NCBI GenBank assembly: GCA_014706385.1
Contig: JACGZH010000008.1
Location: forward strand, 806,001 to 870,000
DNA: 64,000 nucleotides
Reading direction: 5' to 3'
Source of the DNA: Phaffia rhodozyma
Taxonomy: Eukaryota; Basidiomycota; Tremellomycetes; Cystofilobasidiales; Mrakiaceae
In this document: in pieces, positions 1-15,250 of the stretch
Position numbering within the stretch: position 1 is the first letter of the stretch
How the letters are laid out: each line of letters begins with the position of its first letter
Translations under genes and position numbers: made by a program
The notes under the pieces: model-generated
Database searches by the model: none
Told to the model about the DNA's origin: nothing
What the model saw: only the letters and a program-made list of their open reading frames with translations

Positions 1-1480
1 ATCAGAATGGTATCTCACGAACATGGTCACTCTAACACTCCTCATTCAATCGACTCAGGTTGTACTACATACCCAGGGGGTGGGATACGATCAGGCTGTT
101 GATTCTTGGTCGGTGGGTATCATAGTGTATGCAATGCTGACCAAATGTAAGTCTGCTTTCTATGATTTGATAAATCAATGTCTTTGGTATCAACTTCGAG
201 GATTAACATGACATTCATCCTGTTCAACGTTCAGTACTGCCTTTCTCGGAAACCTCGGATGACCCGATCGAGGTCAAACTGAAGCGGCGCAAGCTAGAAC
301 TCGTTGATTTTTCACCGTTCGAGGATTTCGGCATCTCTGACATTGGTAAGTCTCATAATAACTCTTTGACAAAGATGCCTTCTCTAACAGATGAACAAGC
401 ACCTACATACGGATATTAGCCAAAGATTTTGTGAACAGATTACTTAGTAAAGAACCCCACACGAGGTTGTCACTTGAAGCAGCGCTCAATCATCCTTGGC
501 TTCGCTCGTCGTCCGAGGCTGAACGCCATGCAAATGGAAGTTCCGCTATGGCCGCATCAAATTCCTTTGTGACCAACACTTCTGTTGATGGTCATATGAC
601 TACAAAAGATCAGCCTGATGATCTCAGCGAACAGCCGAGAGATACATCACCAAATACGACACGTGTTGACAACGAAATCGAAGAGGAGGATGAAGGTGAA
701 ATCGAAGCCTCTCAGCAGTTCAGTCAGCTCCGTATTAAACAGTCCCCCATACGATCCGAGCTGCTCGTAGAAAGCAAGGTGCAAGATACTGGAGTAATCT
801 CTCAAATCATAGATGAGACTATGCTTCCTCCTCAGAGTCTCTCGCGACCGATATCATTCTCCAAATCTCTTCCGACGATTCCCCCAACTCCACGAAGGAT
901 AGTTGCTCATCCATCCGTAGCACCGAAGAATCCTCGTCCTCGAGCCAAGCATCCATCCTCTTTCGTCATATCCCCTTCTCCTCCTCCCCCAGCTGTTCAG
1001 CATTCTCCATCATCCGCTTCCATAGAGAACTCTGCCCCTGCTGCTTCTCTCCCTACCACTCCACAGGCCGCGTCCCCGCCACGTGCTAGGATCTCCACTT
1101 CCAAAAAGATCTTAGTTCGATCTTCTCCAACGCCTTCTTCCAAACCGACACCTCAGAAACGTAAACTACCACCGTCGCCACCAAGCCCATGTGACTCATA
1201 CGTTTCTTCTTCTTCCTCCGAACTGTCTTCTCCACCTCCGTCTTCATCCCAAGGGATGCAACGTTCATCCGAGCCGACAAATCCTTTCACTCTGAGAGAG
1301 AGGGCGCCACCTCAATCTACAACGACTAAGGCAACTCCTGTTCGATCAAGTGCTCGGATTCGAGAAAGGGCCAATGGTACGCCTGGAAATACGTTAGACA
1401 GGGCTACATCTACGGTTGAGAAGGATGAGGGGGATAGAAGGAGAACAAGACGAAAGACGACGAGTCCATCGAAAGTTTAA
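1..1480 (+). CDS. Chk2/Rad53 (Cds1)-type checkpoint protein kinase, 3' part only
   Basis: This is the C-terminal half of a Ser/Thr kinase of the CAMK group; the 5' part lies outside the window. Exons read as about 1-9, 59-146, 235-345 and 420-1480, joined in frame by GT-AG introns. The first readable residues cover kinase subdomains IX-XI: VDSWSVGIIVYAMLT, then a PF segment after the splice, KDFVNRLLSKEPHTR and LNHPWL. This pattern is typical of fungal Cds1/Rad53/Chk2 kinases, which relay DNA-damage and replication-stress signals; that role is known for the family, not shown here. About 320 residues of Ser/Pro/Thr-rich, low-complexity tail follow the kinase domain, with acidic and basic patches, and look disordered. 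Any FHA domain would sit upstream of the window, so another CAMK subfamily cannot be excluded. Confidence 0.75.
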
Positions 1481-2143
1481 CGATGAGAAAAATTCATTCC
1501 TTTCGTCTTAGAGACGAAAAGTTGTGCAATCATGGACATATTGACGTGCAGAATAGATATGTATTAGTTTACCAGCAAGTATCGATATAGAAAGAAAAGA
1601 TGAGAATTCTAAAGAGAACGAATATCGCCGTAGAACTCCAGTATTTGTATCTAAATGGCAATTGATCCCTGCTCAGACTATACATCTGAGCAGGCCATGA
1701 TACCTAGTTCCTAGTCAACATCTGGTCAGAGGAATTTGAATTATCAAAGTATCAAGAAGGATTGAAACAGAGAAGGATTCTACGAAACGTCTGGATACGA
1801 TATCGATGAGGATTACCAGTACGCGTCGATAGACCGGTTTCGTAGTACTCGTTGCTCATAATTCCCTTCTACAACGTATATTTTGACACAATAGTAGAGG
1901 TCAGTCCATAAAGTTCTGGCCTATCTCTGTAGAGACAGTGGAGTTGCATTGATGAGTACAGAAGCTGGTGATAGAAAGAAGTTTAAAAGGTATCGTCCAA
2001 AAGTAAACAAACATGACTGTTTTGTGGTTGAACAGCGAATCTACAGATCTAGATTGGCATTTACCTGTTGACCGCCTACCTCGTTTGATATTCTGTTGTT
2101 GTTCCCACAGGTCTCCCTCTTTCTTCCCTTTCTAGAGGACAAG
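1481..2143. other. Intergenic spacer before the acetyltransferase gene
   Basis: No supported coding exon is seen here. It should hold the 3' UTR of the kinase gene and the promoter and 5' UTR of the acetyltransferase gene. I see no clear TATA box or strong repeat. Confidence 0.5.
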
Positions 2144-5792
<3,649 letters not shown>

Positions 5793-6111
5793 GCTCCTTC
5801 TCATCTAAACGGTGTCGCATATTTCATCGGCTTCAACTCCTCCATGACTCTGAGATAGGGATGTCGACTGGGTGAACTTTATAAGAAATATTCGCATCAT
5901 CTCGTTGAGGAGTGATAAGGGGGAAGAGTTGATCTCCTTATTAGGCTTAGGGTTGTAAATCTAGATATATGTGTTAATCATCTAATTTCACCTCTCTTGC
6001 TTGTTGTAGATTACTTGTCTTATAATAATAATTCATTCCATCAAATATTGCAGCTGATGTTGAATTGTCCTACGTTCAACAAGGATGATACAAGTGATGT
6101 CGGTGTTCGCT
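5793..6111. other. Convergent intergenic spacer
   Basis: This 319-base gap lies between the 3' ends of the acetyltransferase and GCN20 genes. It is AT-rich and should carry both 3' UTRs. No gene is seen. Confidence 0.5.
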
Positions 6112-9100
6112 TAAGGCTTGTCTTTAATGTTCTTGACGATCAAACTGAAAAAAGAGAAACGAAAAGAACAGAGTCAGCCTTAGTAGGTAGAGATCAGTAA
6201 AGGCAAGGCATCAAATAGACTGGACTCACCTCTTGTATGCGCTAACATCTCCGTAGAACTGTTGATCAGGAAGAGAAAGAAAGATCAGCATGCCCACCCA
6301 CTGACAATACACCCTCTTTGTTCATATAAATATATATATATCCATTTGCGTACCTTCTGGACAGTTCCGTCTGCACAAACCCAGAGCTCCTTGGCGACTA
6401 TAGTGATTCCGATGTAAAAGAGCATCAGTCTCTGATCTTCGGCGCTCTCGTTATATCTCTTGAGGCGCGACGCAAAGATGTACGCGCAGATAGATTGAAA
6501 AACTCTGAACGAACCAGTAGTAATGAATCGGGTGTCGTGCGAAATTAGGATGACTCCTCCGTTCCACTTCTGAATAGCAGCCATCAAAGCGTCGATACCC
6601 TGCAAAACATCATTGGCCGAGACTAGATTAGTCAAACGCTATCTTCATTGATAATGATGGAGGAAAAAAAGATCAACGTACTTCGATATCCAAATGATTG
6701 GAAGGCTAAACGAGACCATTGTTTGATTTATTGATTGGTTGATGATGGAAGATTAGTGTTCGTGTTACGCCGGCGTTAGAGAACAGACAAAAGACAGACC
6801 TCATCGAGCAAGATGATGTGTGGCCTCTGCATACTGAGCACAGCGAACGCCACTCGACTCTTCTGACCTCCTGACAAGGTCGCGATCTTCTGCAGACCAG
6901 TCAAACCAGTGATTCCGAACGCTCCAAGGTGCTACAAGAGAACAAAAGAAGACAAGGTCAGCTTAGCTTTGTTTGCTTGCTTGCTTGTATTTGTTTGAGA
7001 AGAAGGGGATACAGAATAGAAGGATATAGACAAACCTGTCGGTACTCTTGTTCCGATTGACCAGGGAATTGAGCGGCAAGGAAGGCGACAGGCGAGGCAG
7101 TTAGGTCTAATGAGTCGACGTGCTATCCGATTTACATGGTGAAAGCAGTGACCAGAAGTCATGAACAACGTAAGGCTCTGAAAATATCTCGCTCATGATA
7201 CCTCAGCAATATAGGGACGTACGTGCTGAGCAAAGAACGCAATTCGTAATCGACCGTTTCGAACGGCCGTTCCTTGCATTGCTTCTAAGTCTCCAACAAG
7301 AAGTTTGATCCTATTTGAACCCGCATTATCAGTCCCGACTGTCTTCCCGAAGGAAGTGATATGAGTGATAAATACTACTCACAGAGTAGATTTACCAGCT
7401 CCGTTAGGACCGATAACGGCGATTCTCGAGTCAAGTCCAACATCAATATTCACATTCTTCAGGATGATTTTTTCTTTAGTATAACCGAATGTGACGTCGT
7501 CTAGCTGAAGCAACGGTGGCGAAATCTTTTCAGTCTCCGGGAACCTGTTCATAATTTGTTCATATGATCAGAACCAGTCAGTATCTTGAGCGTTTCTAAA
7601 CAAAACGCTTCGAATGATTTCTAAAACAAAACGAGTAAAGACATACTTGAATGTTTCCGAATCATCCTCCTCAGGTGGCTCCAACTCGGGAAGCTTCTCC
7701 AAGATCTTGATCTTCGACTGAGCCTGGGCGGCTGTAGTGGAGAAAAGAAATGAGTTATCGCCATCAAGTCAGCCAACTCGTCTGACTATTAGACAGACAA
7801 ACACAGAGCATGGAGAGAGAGAAAGGGGTACAGACCTCGGTTCGCGTTGTATCTCCATCGGTCAATGAAAGCCTGGAGATGTTGCCTGTACGCCAGCTGG
7901 GTCTCGTATTCCTTCTTCTGAGTCTTGAGTCGGTCGGTCTTTGTCGCATAGAACTGGGTAAAGTTACCCTTGTAATAATCGAGTCGTTCAGAGTGTTGCC
8001 AAATTATACTATTGTGCCGAAACAGAATGGAGAATCTCAGCAATGTCGGTGTAACCCAGGTTTGATAAAACAAAGAGAAGACGTACTCAGTAGCGACAGC
8101 GTCGAGGAATGATCGATCGTGGGAAACAACCAAGAGAGTCGACTCCCAAGTTTGCAAGTAGTCTTCGAGCCAGGCAATCTGTCAAGAGATATAATTTGGC
8201 ACTGTTAATTTCGCGCTTGACAAATACCAAAAGTGTGAGAGTACTAGTGTGAAGAATCGAGGAAACGAACGGCATTGAGATCCAACATATTCGAAGGCTC
8301 ATCCAGCATGAGCAGATCGGGTTTGACGAACAAGGCTCGTGCCAACGCTAATCTCATTCTGTAATCATAAACGCGATGCATTCAGATTTGATTGACATGA
8401 ATATGATCGGTTAGAAAAGCCCAAAAATTTTGAAGAACCGTGAATCAGAAAGAGAAGAAAGACAAACCTCCATCCTCCTGAGAAAGCTCTTGTTGGCTTC
8501 TGCTGATCTGCCACCTCGAATCCCAAACCAACCAAAAGCTGGGCAGCTCTCGACGGTCCGGTCTCGGCTTCGATCTCGATCAACTTTGCCTGGACCTCGC
8601 CTAGACGCTTGGTCAGACCCTCGGCATCATCGTCCGACAAGGTGGTAGAATTGAGTTGAGTCGTAAGAGTAGCTTCCTCCGTGAGAAGGTGGTGTCGCCA
8701 GACATCTGCTTGTAAGACGGATTGAAGAGCCGTAGTGTCGTCTCCCACGATCTAAGTTAGCAACATAGGAACAAGTAAGAGACTGTCAGCAAGAGAAGGA
8801 CTAAGAGTCACAAAAACGGATAGAAGGCATGGAACGACTAACTTCTTGCTCGACGTAAAGCACTGAGATATGTTGTGGGATGGCAACTTCCCTGAGCGCC
8901 ATGTTTCGAAGCAATGTAGACTTTCCAATTCCGTTTCGACCGATGAGACCGTACCGTCGTCCGTGAGCGAGAGTAAGAGTAGCTCCCGAACTGTTGGGTT
9001 TGAATATCCAAATACGGGGATGAGTTTGTGGATACGAAAGTTGCCGTCGCAGCAGAAAGATATTAGAGAACTCACAGAATACGGTTGGATCCAAAGGAGA

Positions 9101-10130
9101 CATCGATGTTGGACAAGTGGATATCTTTGGATTTTCCCTTGCTGGAAGACATATCCAACGGGTTGACCTGATCAAGCCGGACGAGAATCATGAAGTAAGC
9201 GGGCGTACTTGAAGGAGCAGAAAGAATGAAAGCTCTTATGACGCACCTTCATGAACATCTCCTCGTAAGACTCCTGTTGAGAAGCGTTGGTCGTGATGTG
9301 TGACACAGAAATATAAAGGATAAGTCACAAATCTTTTGGACTACTAAGAGAAACGAAGAGAGCAGGATAAGAATCGGACGAACCTGTTTCTTCTGGATGT
9401 CCATAAGTTTGGAACCTTCGTATAGGGCGTGTCGGTTTCGTTTCTCAAGCTTTGCCTAGAGGGAATAGTAGAATATGGCCGGACTCAAGTCAATCGACAG
9501 ACCAGAGTGAGTATATTGATAAATCTAGCACGTTCATACCTTAATCTTGGCCTCTGCTTTCTCAAGCTTCTTCAAGTCAACTCGACTGGCCTGTAAATTC
9601 GAGAGAAACACGCGAAGGTATACATATAAATCTTTGAATGACCGAGGGAGAAAACAGACAGAGAACGACATACCTGACCCTTTCCGTGGTGCTCAAGATC
9701 GACCTGGCCGTTCAGTCCGAGTGTAGAGCTGAGAGCGGCTCCTGCTCGCTTCATGTCGATCACCTGGTCCAACGCCTTGACAGACGACTTTGTCTTTGGT
9801 TTCTGCCGGGTCGTCGAGGCTTGAAGGAACTCGGCCATCTGGGCGATGCTATTGAATTTCCCATCAACGAGGCGTACAGACATCAGCCATACATTGACAC
9901 ATTGTTGGAAGCCAAGAGAGAAAGAAGAAGAAGAAGAGGAAGACGAACAGTCGGTCGAGCTCTGCTAACTTTGCGTCTCCATCGGGTCCACCTTCGAGCA
10001 TACCTCTCGACATGGACAAGATCTCTGCCTCTTCTTCCTCTTCGTCCTCAAGAAGACCGACGATGTATGACACAACGGTCTCGTCTGTATAAGGCAGAGT
10101 TGTCCTGATATCTTCAGCTAGTTCTGCCAT
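6112..10130 (-). CDS. GCN20: ABCF3-type ATPase, GCN20 translation-control factor
   Basis: Twenty-one exons, some only 24-34 bases long, give about 717 residues, close to yeast Gcn20. There are no membrane segments, as expected of ABCF proteins. After a helical N-terminal region of about 170 residues, the first ATPase cassette shows [26 protein letters not shown] and [13 protein letters not shown]. An ABCF linker follows ([30 protein letters not shown]). The second cassette shows [30 protein letters not shown] and ILLDEPSNHLDI, ending with a VSHDxRF-like ISHDTRF motif. The linker wording matches GCN20/ABCF3 rather than ABCF1 or ABCF2. Gcn20 binds Gcn1 on stalled ribosomes to activate Gcn2 during amino-acid starvation (family knowledge). 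Start at 10130 opens [13 protein letters not shown]. The gene is divergent from uS15m. Confidence 0.93.
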
Positions 10131-10326
10131 CGATGTGTATGTATGTGTGTGTGTGTAGGTGTGTTGTAAGTTTGGGCGGTGGTGGCTGTAAGAGAAGGAA
10201 GGCAGAGGTGAGCCAAAAAAGACCGGGGCAGACGGAATTTTCGCCTTCACTTTCTATCGACCATCGTCTTCCCTCTTTCCATCAACCTTCAAGGTTTCCC
10301 TTCCTCGGCCCTCTCTTTCGCCCACG
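10131..10326. promoter_or_regulatory. Short shared promoter of GCN20 and uS15m
   Basis: Only 196 bases separate the two divergent start codons. A (TG)n-rich stretch lies near 10139-10165, next to the GCN20 start, and a pyrimidine-rich stretch near 10270-10325 precedes the uS15m start. Both genes serve translation, so coupled expression is plausible but inferred. Confidence 0.55.
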
Positions 10327-11953
10327 ATGCTCCGTCATCTCTCCCTTATGTCTCTCGGCCGGACGGCTCCTGTGGCGTCTAGCTCAGGAATTGTTAGAAG
10401 TTTTCACCTCTCGGCTCCTACGTTTGAATCCAAGTTCAAGCGAAAGATTAGAGAAAACCGAAAGCGACTTGAAGCCTCTAAGGAGAGGGTCAAGCGCGAT
10501 TGGTTGAACAGCCAGCCTGACCCTTTCCTTGGAGTTCCTCTCGTGGTACGTTTTCTTTTCCTACTGTAGGAGAGAGTGTTGGGGACTTTTCTCTCTTCTT
10601 TCTCTTTGAAGGAAGGGTGAAAAGGGAGCGGTATGACCTGGTCGGATGATGTTTGAGTTTCGTGCATGGACTAAACTTGGTCATGGCTTCCTCTTTCTTT
10701 CCTTCTTTGCCTTCTTCCTCTCGGTTTTCATTAGTACAAGGATGGTGTGGCCGAGCACGAGAAACAATGGAGACAGACAAAGATAGCGTCGGCTATACTT
10801 GACCCGCAAGCACTCTGGATGACGGGTCTGAACAAGCCAAAGAACGTGTTTACCTCACTGTCTTCTTCACCAGCACCGACAGTGACCATTCCGAATGAAG
10901 AAGATGTAGACATCATTGAATCTGAACAACCGCCCTCGGATGCTACTGCCGATGTCACTACTGGGGCTACGATCTATACACCGTCGAACCCGATTGAGTC
11001 TTTCCGGTTGCCGGTGTATATGGCACACCACCTGTCGAACGAGGAGAAGGAGTTTTTGTTCTCTACCCTGCCATACTTTACTACGGATGTCAAATCGTTG
11101 ACGACCTCGCCGACGGATACGTTGACTGCTGAGGAACAGGCCAGGCAGAACGTTCAAGCGAGAGAGTCGATGAAGGCTGAGGAACAATCGCTCGAGGCGA
11201 TGGGTCGGATCTTGAGCTTGAGGAACGCGAGTGCAAAGGTGATTTTGAAGGAGAACATGAAGAGGGTGATCAAAGCTTTCGAAGCACCAGAATACCAGTC
11301 CTTCCAGCAGAATGCTCCCCGATCGAGAAAAGGGACGGACACTGGATCCCCAGAAGTTCAAGGTATATCCTTCTTTGCATTCTCCTTTGCTTCTTCCTTT
11401 GCTCTGCTTGCATTGCAAACCCCTCGCTCACCCCATCGCCCTTTGCAATATAAGCCGCGATATACACGCTCCGAATCCGAGCGCTTCGAGCACACCTGAT
11501 GGTCCACCACCAAGACACAGCCAACACGACGAAACTCCGACATATGGCCCACAAGCGAAAACGGGTGTTGGAATACCTAAAGACGCTCGATCGGGTGAGG
11601 TACGACAAATGTCTGATGGAGCTTGGGATCGACAAGCGAGCGGTCGAAGGTCAACTTGTCATCCACAAGTTCTGGTACGTCGCTTTCTTTGCTCTCGACT
11701 GTCGTCCTCCTACTCTTTTCTTCGTCAGCCTCTTAACTTTCTTTGTTGACAAACATCACTGCTTCACTCTGTTAAAAAAACGCACGAACGATGACTGAAC
11801 AAAAGGCGACAAATCCCTCAAACGCAAAACAAGGCTCAGAAAGATGTTAAATATATCGGTCAGGTCGGCAAACGAGGATCGATCTCTCAACGAAAACGAC
11901 GGGGAATGCAGGGCAAGCGGATGTGGGAGAAGAACCCGGAGGCTCACTACTAG
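10327..11953 (+). CDS. Mitochondrial small-subunit ribosomal protein uS15m
   Basis: Four exons (10327-10545, 10735-11362, 11455-11674, 11806-11953) give about 404 residues. The conserved uS15 core begins near residue 275 with DTGSPEVQ, then an alpha-helical stretch with RALRAHLMVHHQDT, KLRHMAHKRKRVLEYLKTLD and RYDKCLMELGI. uS15 binds the small-subunit rRNA central domain. The long N-terminal extension and the Arg/Ser/hydrophobic first 30 residues (MLRHLSLMSLG, then FHLSAP) look like a mitochondrial targeting peptide, matching fungal Mrps28-type proteins, which are much longer than bacterial S15. The basic C-terminus after the core ends in KNPEAHY. Splice joins preserve frame at all three introns. 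The gene shares a promoter with GCN20. Confidence 0.9.
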
Positions 11954-12385
11954 ATGTGTCTCAAATGAATCAACAACAACAAAAAAGAATCCGATCAGAG
12001 ACTCGAATGGATTTGTAGCAGAAGCCAGACAGAAGAGGAACGGGTTCTATTTATGTGTCTTTTTGTTTAAACCGCCCATCATCTGTTCTTGCAAATATAG
12101 ACAGAAGGCAGACGTTTTTTTTCTCCTTCCTCTCCCTATGTTTGGAAGTTTGTGCCAGACCGATGAAACAGGTCTGAGGCATGACGATGGAATGAATCAG
12201 TGACGGATCGAGTGAGGTCATCAGATTACAATTGATATCAACTACGTAAGACAGAGGAGCACGGGATGATAAAGAAGACGGAGAAATAGAAGCACTACTC
12301 AAAGACAAGCGAACAAACAGGTGTACAAAATGCAGAGTATAAAGAGGCCTAGGGCTGGAGGAAGAAATCCGAAGGAGCCTGAATC
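11954..12385. other. Convergent intergenic spacer
   Basis: This 432-base stretch lies between the 3' ends of uS15m and the dienelactone hydrolase gene. It likely holds both 3' UTRs. No coding exon is supported. Confidence 0.5.
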
Positions 12386-13804
12386 TTAAAGCACCTTGTC
12401 AAGGAACTCTAAAGCATCTTTGAACGCATCCTCCTTGGTCTTTAACTCGTGGTCATCCGTTAGATCACCTCTGACGGCGAATCCATGGACAGCCTTATGA
12501 TAAAGCTTGAGGTCGAGTCCTTCGGAATGGTTTGTTTCCTTCCGTTCTTGAATAATCTGTTTGATCTGTTCGACCTGAGACATAGGCACCATATCGTCCT
12601 CCTATGTGGATTGGAAGTATAAGAAGAGTCATCAGAGGCGTTGGGAGTGGTCAGGATGGCATCTAAAGTACGGGTGGGTGTGCCGTATAAGTGGAAGAAA
12701 TGCTCACATCTCCGACCGCGATGAATGTGGGTTTCATGATCGCGTTGATTTCGGAGGGGACGGAAACTTGGGACTAGGGTGGACCAAAAAAAAAAGTGTA
12801 AGTACAAAAGGAAGCACTCAGCATTCAATGTTAGCAAGTTGACTATACAAAACTTCAGACTCACTGGATGGTAGGCGACAGCGGCACTGTAAGAATATCA
12901 CAAACAGAATGATCCGTCAGTCAAACCCAAAAGAGTCTCATTGCAAAGTCTGCACTGGTACGCACTCGATCACACCGTCCTTATCGGCGGCAAGGATGGC
13001 GTGTCTACCTCCGAAACAGAATCCGACGGCGACGATCTTCTTGACCTCTGGATCTGCCCGGACGGCTTTGAGGTAATCGTTGATGATGGGCAGAATGACG
13101 GAGTCCCGATGAGTGAACGTCCACGGACCGAATGTGGCGCCCAACTTTACGGTATCGATCGCTTTATCGGCCAGCGTCTTTTTTTCTCGGTCTCGAAGGT
13201 TGGGAATAGTTGTCTGATGAGGAGGCAATGGGCATGTACAGAGGCATGTGAACATGGACATAAGAAAACGTGAGCATGCGAGCATGTGGAAGAAAGATAG
13301 GAATAAGATCAAGATCGAAACGACAAGCTGATACGTACCAACAAATCGAGAGGGACTGAGTCACCGGCAAAGATATCTGGAATAAGCGTTCTATAGCCCT
13401 TGGCGGCCCACTCGTCTGCTACGAGTCTGATGTTGGTTGTCTCCCATCCAAAGATATCCCTGATAGAATCTCGAGATGAGTTATTTTCCGACCGAGGCGT
13501 CCGAAGAGTGGGAGACTGCTATAATTTAGACGTGAGAACAAGATGATACTCACGGGATAATCATCACGGTCTTTTCTTTTGATCCTCCTTTTGGATTTGC
13601 GATATAAGTGGGAAGTCCATAGACCGTGGTAGCCTGTCCACCGGGTGTTCCGCTATGGATGTCTAGATGCGAGCAAGCGAAAGATCAGAGGGAGAGAGAA
13701 AGGCATCTGAATTGAGTGGAACACAGTTCGACGCGAACCAGACGCAAGCAAGTGATGTAATACTAACGGCCAGAAACGCAGCATTCTTTGAGTTCTCCAG
13801 ACAT
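12386..13804 (-). CDS. Dienelactone hydrolase-family alpha/beta hydrolase
   Basis: Seven exons (13768-13804, 13554-13662, 13339-13459, 12966-13213, 12865-12886, 12708-12773, 12386-12601) give about 272 residues, the usual family size. The fold signature is clear: IIPDIFGWE near the N-terminus, the nucleophile elbow VGFCFGGRHA with Cys, the Asp in GDEDDMVP and the His in HKAVHGFAVRGD, forming the Cys-Asp-His triad of this family. No signal peptide is visible, so it is probably cytosolic. Family members hydrolyse dienelactones or other small esters; the substrate here is unknown. The 22-base exon at 12865-12886 is needed to keep frame. The start at 13804 opens MSGELKECC, as in many fungal homologues. 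It is divergent from the hexose transporter over 1.4 kb. Confidence 0.9.
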
Positions 13805-15250
13805 GACAAGTATAAGTATGGCTGATGGTATGAGTGTTGCTACAAATGCTATCACGGACGTGGACGTTTAATGTTCCCAAGATGGTGATGGAAACCTGGA
13901 CAGGGCAACTTCTGAAGCCGATTAAGATGCCCTGATGTCCTGATGCCCTGATGGTCAGTAACCCTAATAATACGTCATCGGAGAACACGTGTGGGTAGGT
14001 GTGACCACGATTGGGAAACGTATTACATAATCCAACTGGCGTGCCCTTCGATGCCGAATTCGGCCGAGCGTGCCGAGAGCCGGACGGAAGGCTCGCTTTG
14101 TGGGGAAAGATACTTGATTGCTTTATGAATCACGGTGAATTCCATTTATGATCCTTAAACAACCATAATTAGATCTATTACATGCTCTTTCTTTTCACCG
14201 TTCCCCCCGGAAAGAGTCCACTTGGCTGTTGGTCTTCTTGGCTCTATAATGGCATGGATGGGACGGATCTCTGGATGCTCAAGTGTTCTCTTGGCCTCTC
14301 GGGTCGTCATGTTGGAAAATGGTTCGAAAATGATATCTGACTCGGCCGCCTTAAGTCTGTGCTGTAGGAGACACCACCAAGAAGGCTTAGGCTCTATAGG
14401 CTGTCCAAAGACCGCCTTCTTTACACAGCGAATATGCTTGCCGGTCTTGGAATAAAGACACGGCCGAGAACAATAGATAGAGCATAGAGTATTCTGAGCA
14501 CAACGAGAGGAGTGAGCGACATAACCGACATACATCTTCACTCAGTCATCCTCTCTTCCTTTGGCAAAAGAAGGTAAGAAAAGACAAGACAAGACAAGAA
14601 GAAAGCATAATCCGGGGATGCAAATCATAGTTCTTACCCCAAGGCGGGGCTAGATTTGACATGCCGACCGGCCCCGGCTATACAGAACCAAATCCCTTCC
14701 GCCCTCCAGAGGGGCCTCAGCTGGGACGTCGATCGTTCTTCTCGAGGGGACCAACCAGAGGAATACGGGCTAATGTAGTCGGGGGGAAGGGAAATTATCT
14801 TGGGCTCTCCGCACAAGCTGTCCCCACTATCCCCAGTGGAGCCCAGTGGTGTAGAGGTAAATCTTTTTCTTTTAGATTCTCGCTTTGTGGGACTCCTGAT
14901 GCGCATCCGCTTCCCAAACGTCCGCTTCCCTTCCCTTTCCGTCCGTCCTGCTTTGCCGTGTCTTGCCCGGATGATCCTTCGTTTCCTTGTCTGGTCCTCC
15001 GCGTTTTTTCTCCATCCCGAAGATGTTGGACCCCCTGGAAAGAGTTGGGCCTCCGTTGCCGATTCTATTAAAGGGCCCACCCCATGATTGCCTTCTCTCT
15101 TTTTTCTCTTTCCCCTCTTCTCCATTCTCCATCCAAACTTTTCATTCATCCTACAATCCCAACACATATATTACAGTCCTTCCTCTAGGTTATCCTTAAC
15201 CACAACCACAACAGCCCTTTCCCTGTAGTACTCAATCGAGGCATTCAACC
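13805..15250. promoter_or_regulatory. Long upstream region of the hexose transporter gene
   Basis: This 1446-base gap is one of the longest here. The half next to the transporter is C/T-rich on the plus strand, ending in a pyrimidine-rich leader before the start at 15251. GC-rich blocks such as CCCCGG (near 14205 and 14673), GTGGGG (near 14099) and GGGGGGAAGG (near 14778) resemble binding sites for Mig1/CreA-type glucose repressors. That reading is inferred from the sequence only. A minus-strand ORF lies at 14155-14535 (separate entry). Confidence 0.4.
14155..14535 (-). CDS. Possible small orphan protein (126 aa, single exon)
   Basis: This is an uninterrupted frame from an ATG at 14535 to a TAA at 14155, inside the long gap between the hydrolase and transporter genes. 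The product is Cys-rich near its start, then has a mixed, protein-like composition (KAVFGQPIEPKPSWWCLLQ, then EAKRTLEHPEIRPIHAI) and a basic-to-hydrophobic end. I recognise no domain, signal peptide or membrane segment. A TTGTC-type repeat precedes it. In its favour, the composition is not repetitive and no other gene explains the segment. Against it, it has no intron in a very intron-rich region and no family match I can name. It may be a chance ORF. Confidence 0.25.
   Translation of the reverse strand: MYVGYVAHSSRCAQNTLCSIYCSRPCLYSKTGKHIRCVKKAVFGQPIEPKPSWWCLLQHRLKAAESDIIFEPFSNMTTREAKRTLEHPEIRPIHAIIEPRRPTAKWTLSGGNGEKKEHVIDLIMVV

Noticed and set aside
14661..15071. A 136-codon plus-strand frame before the hexose transporter.
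   Set aside because: It is Pro/Arg-rich, with low-complexity pyrimidine content typical of the promoter region, and it overlaps an equally long frame on the other strand.
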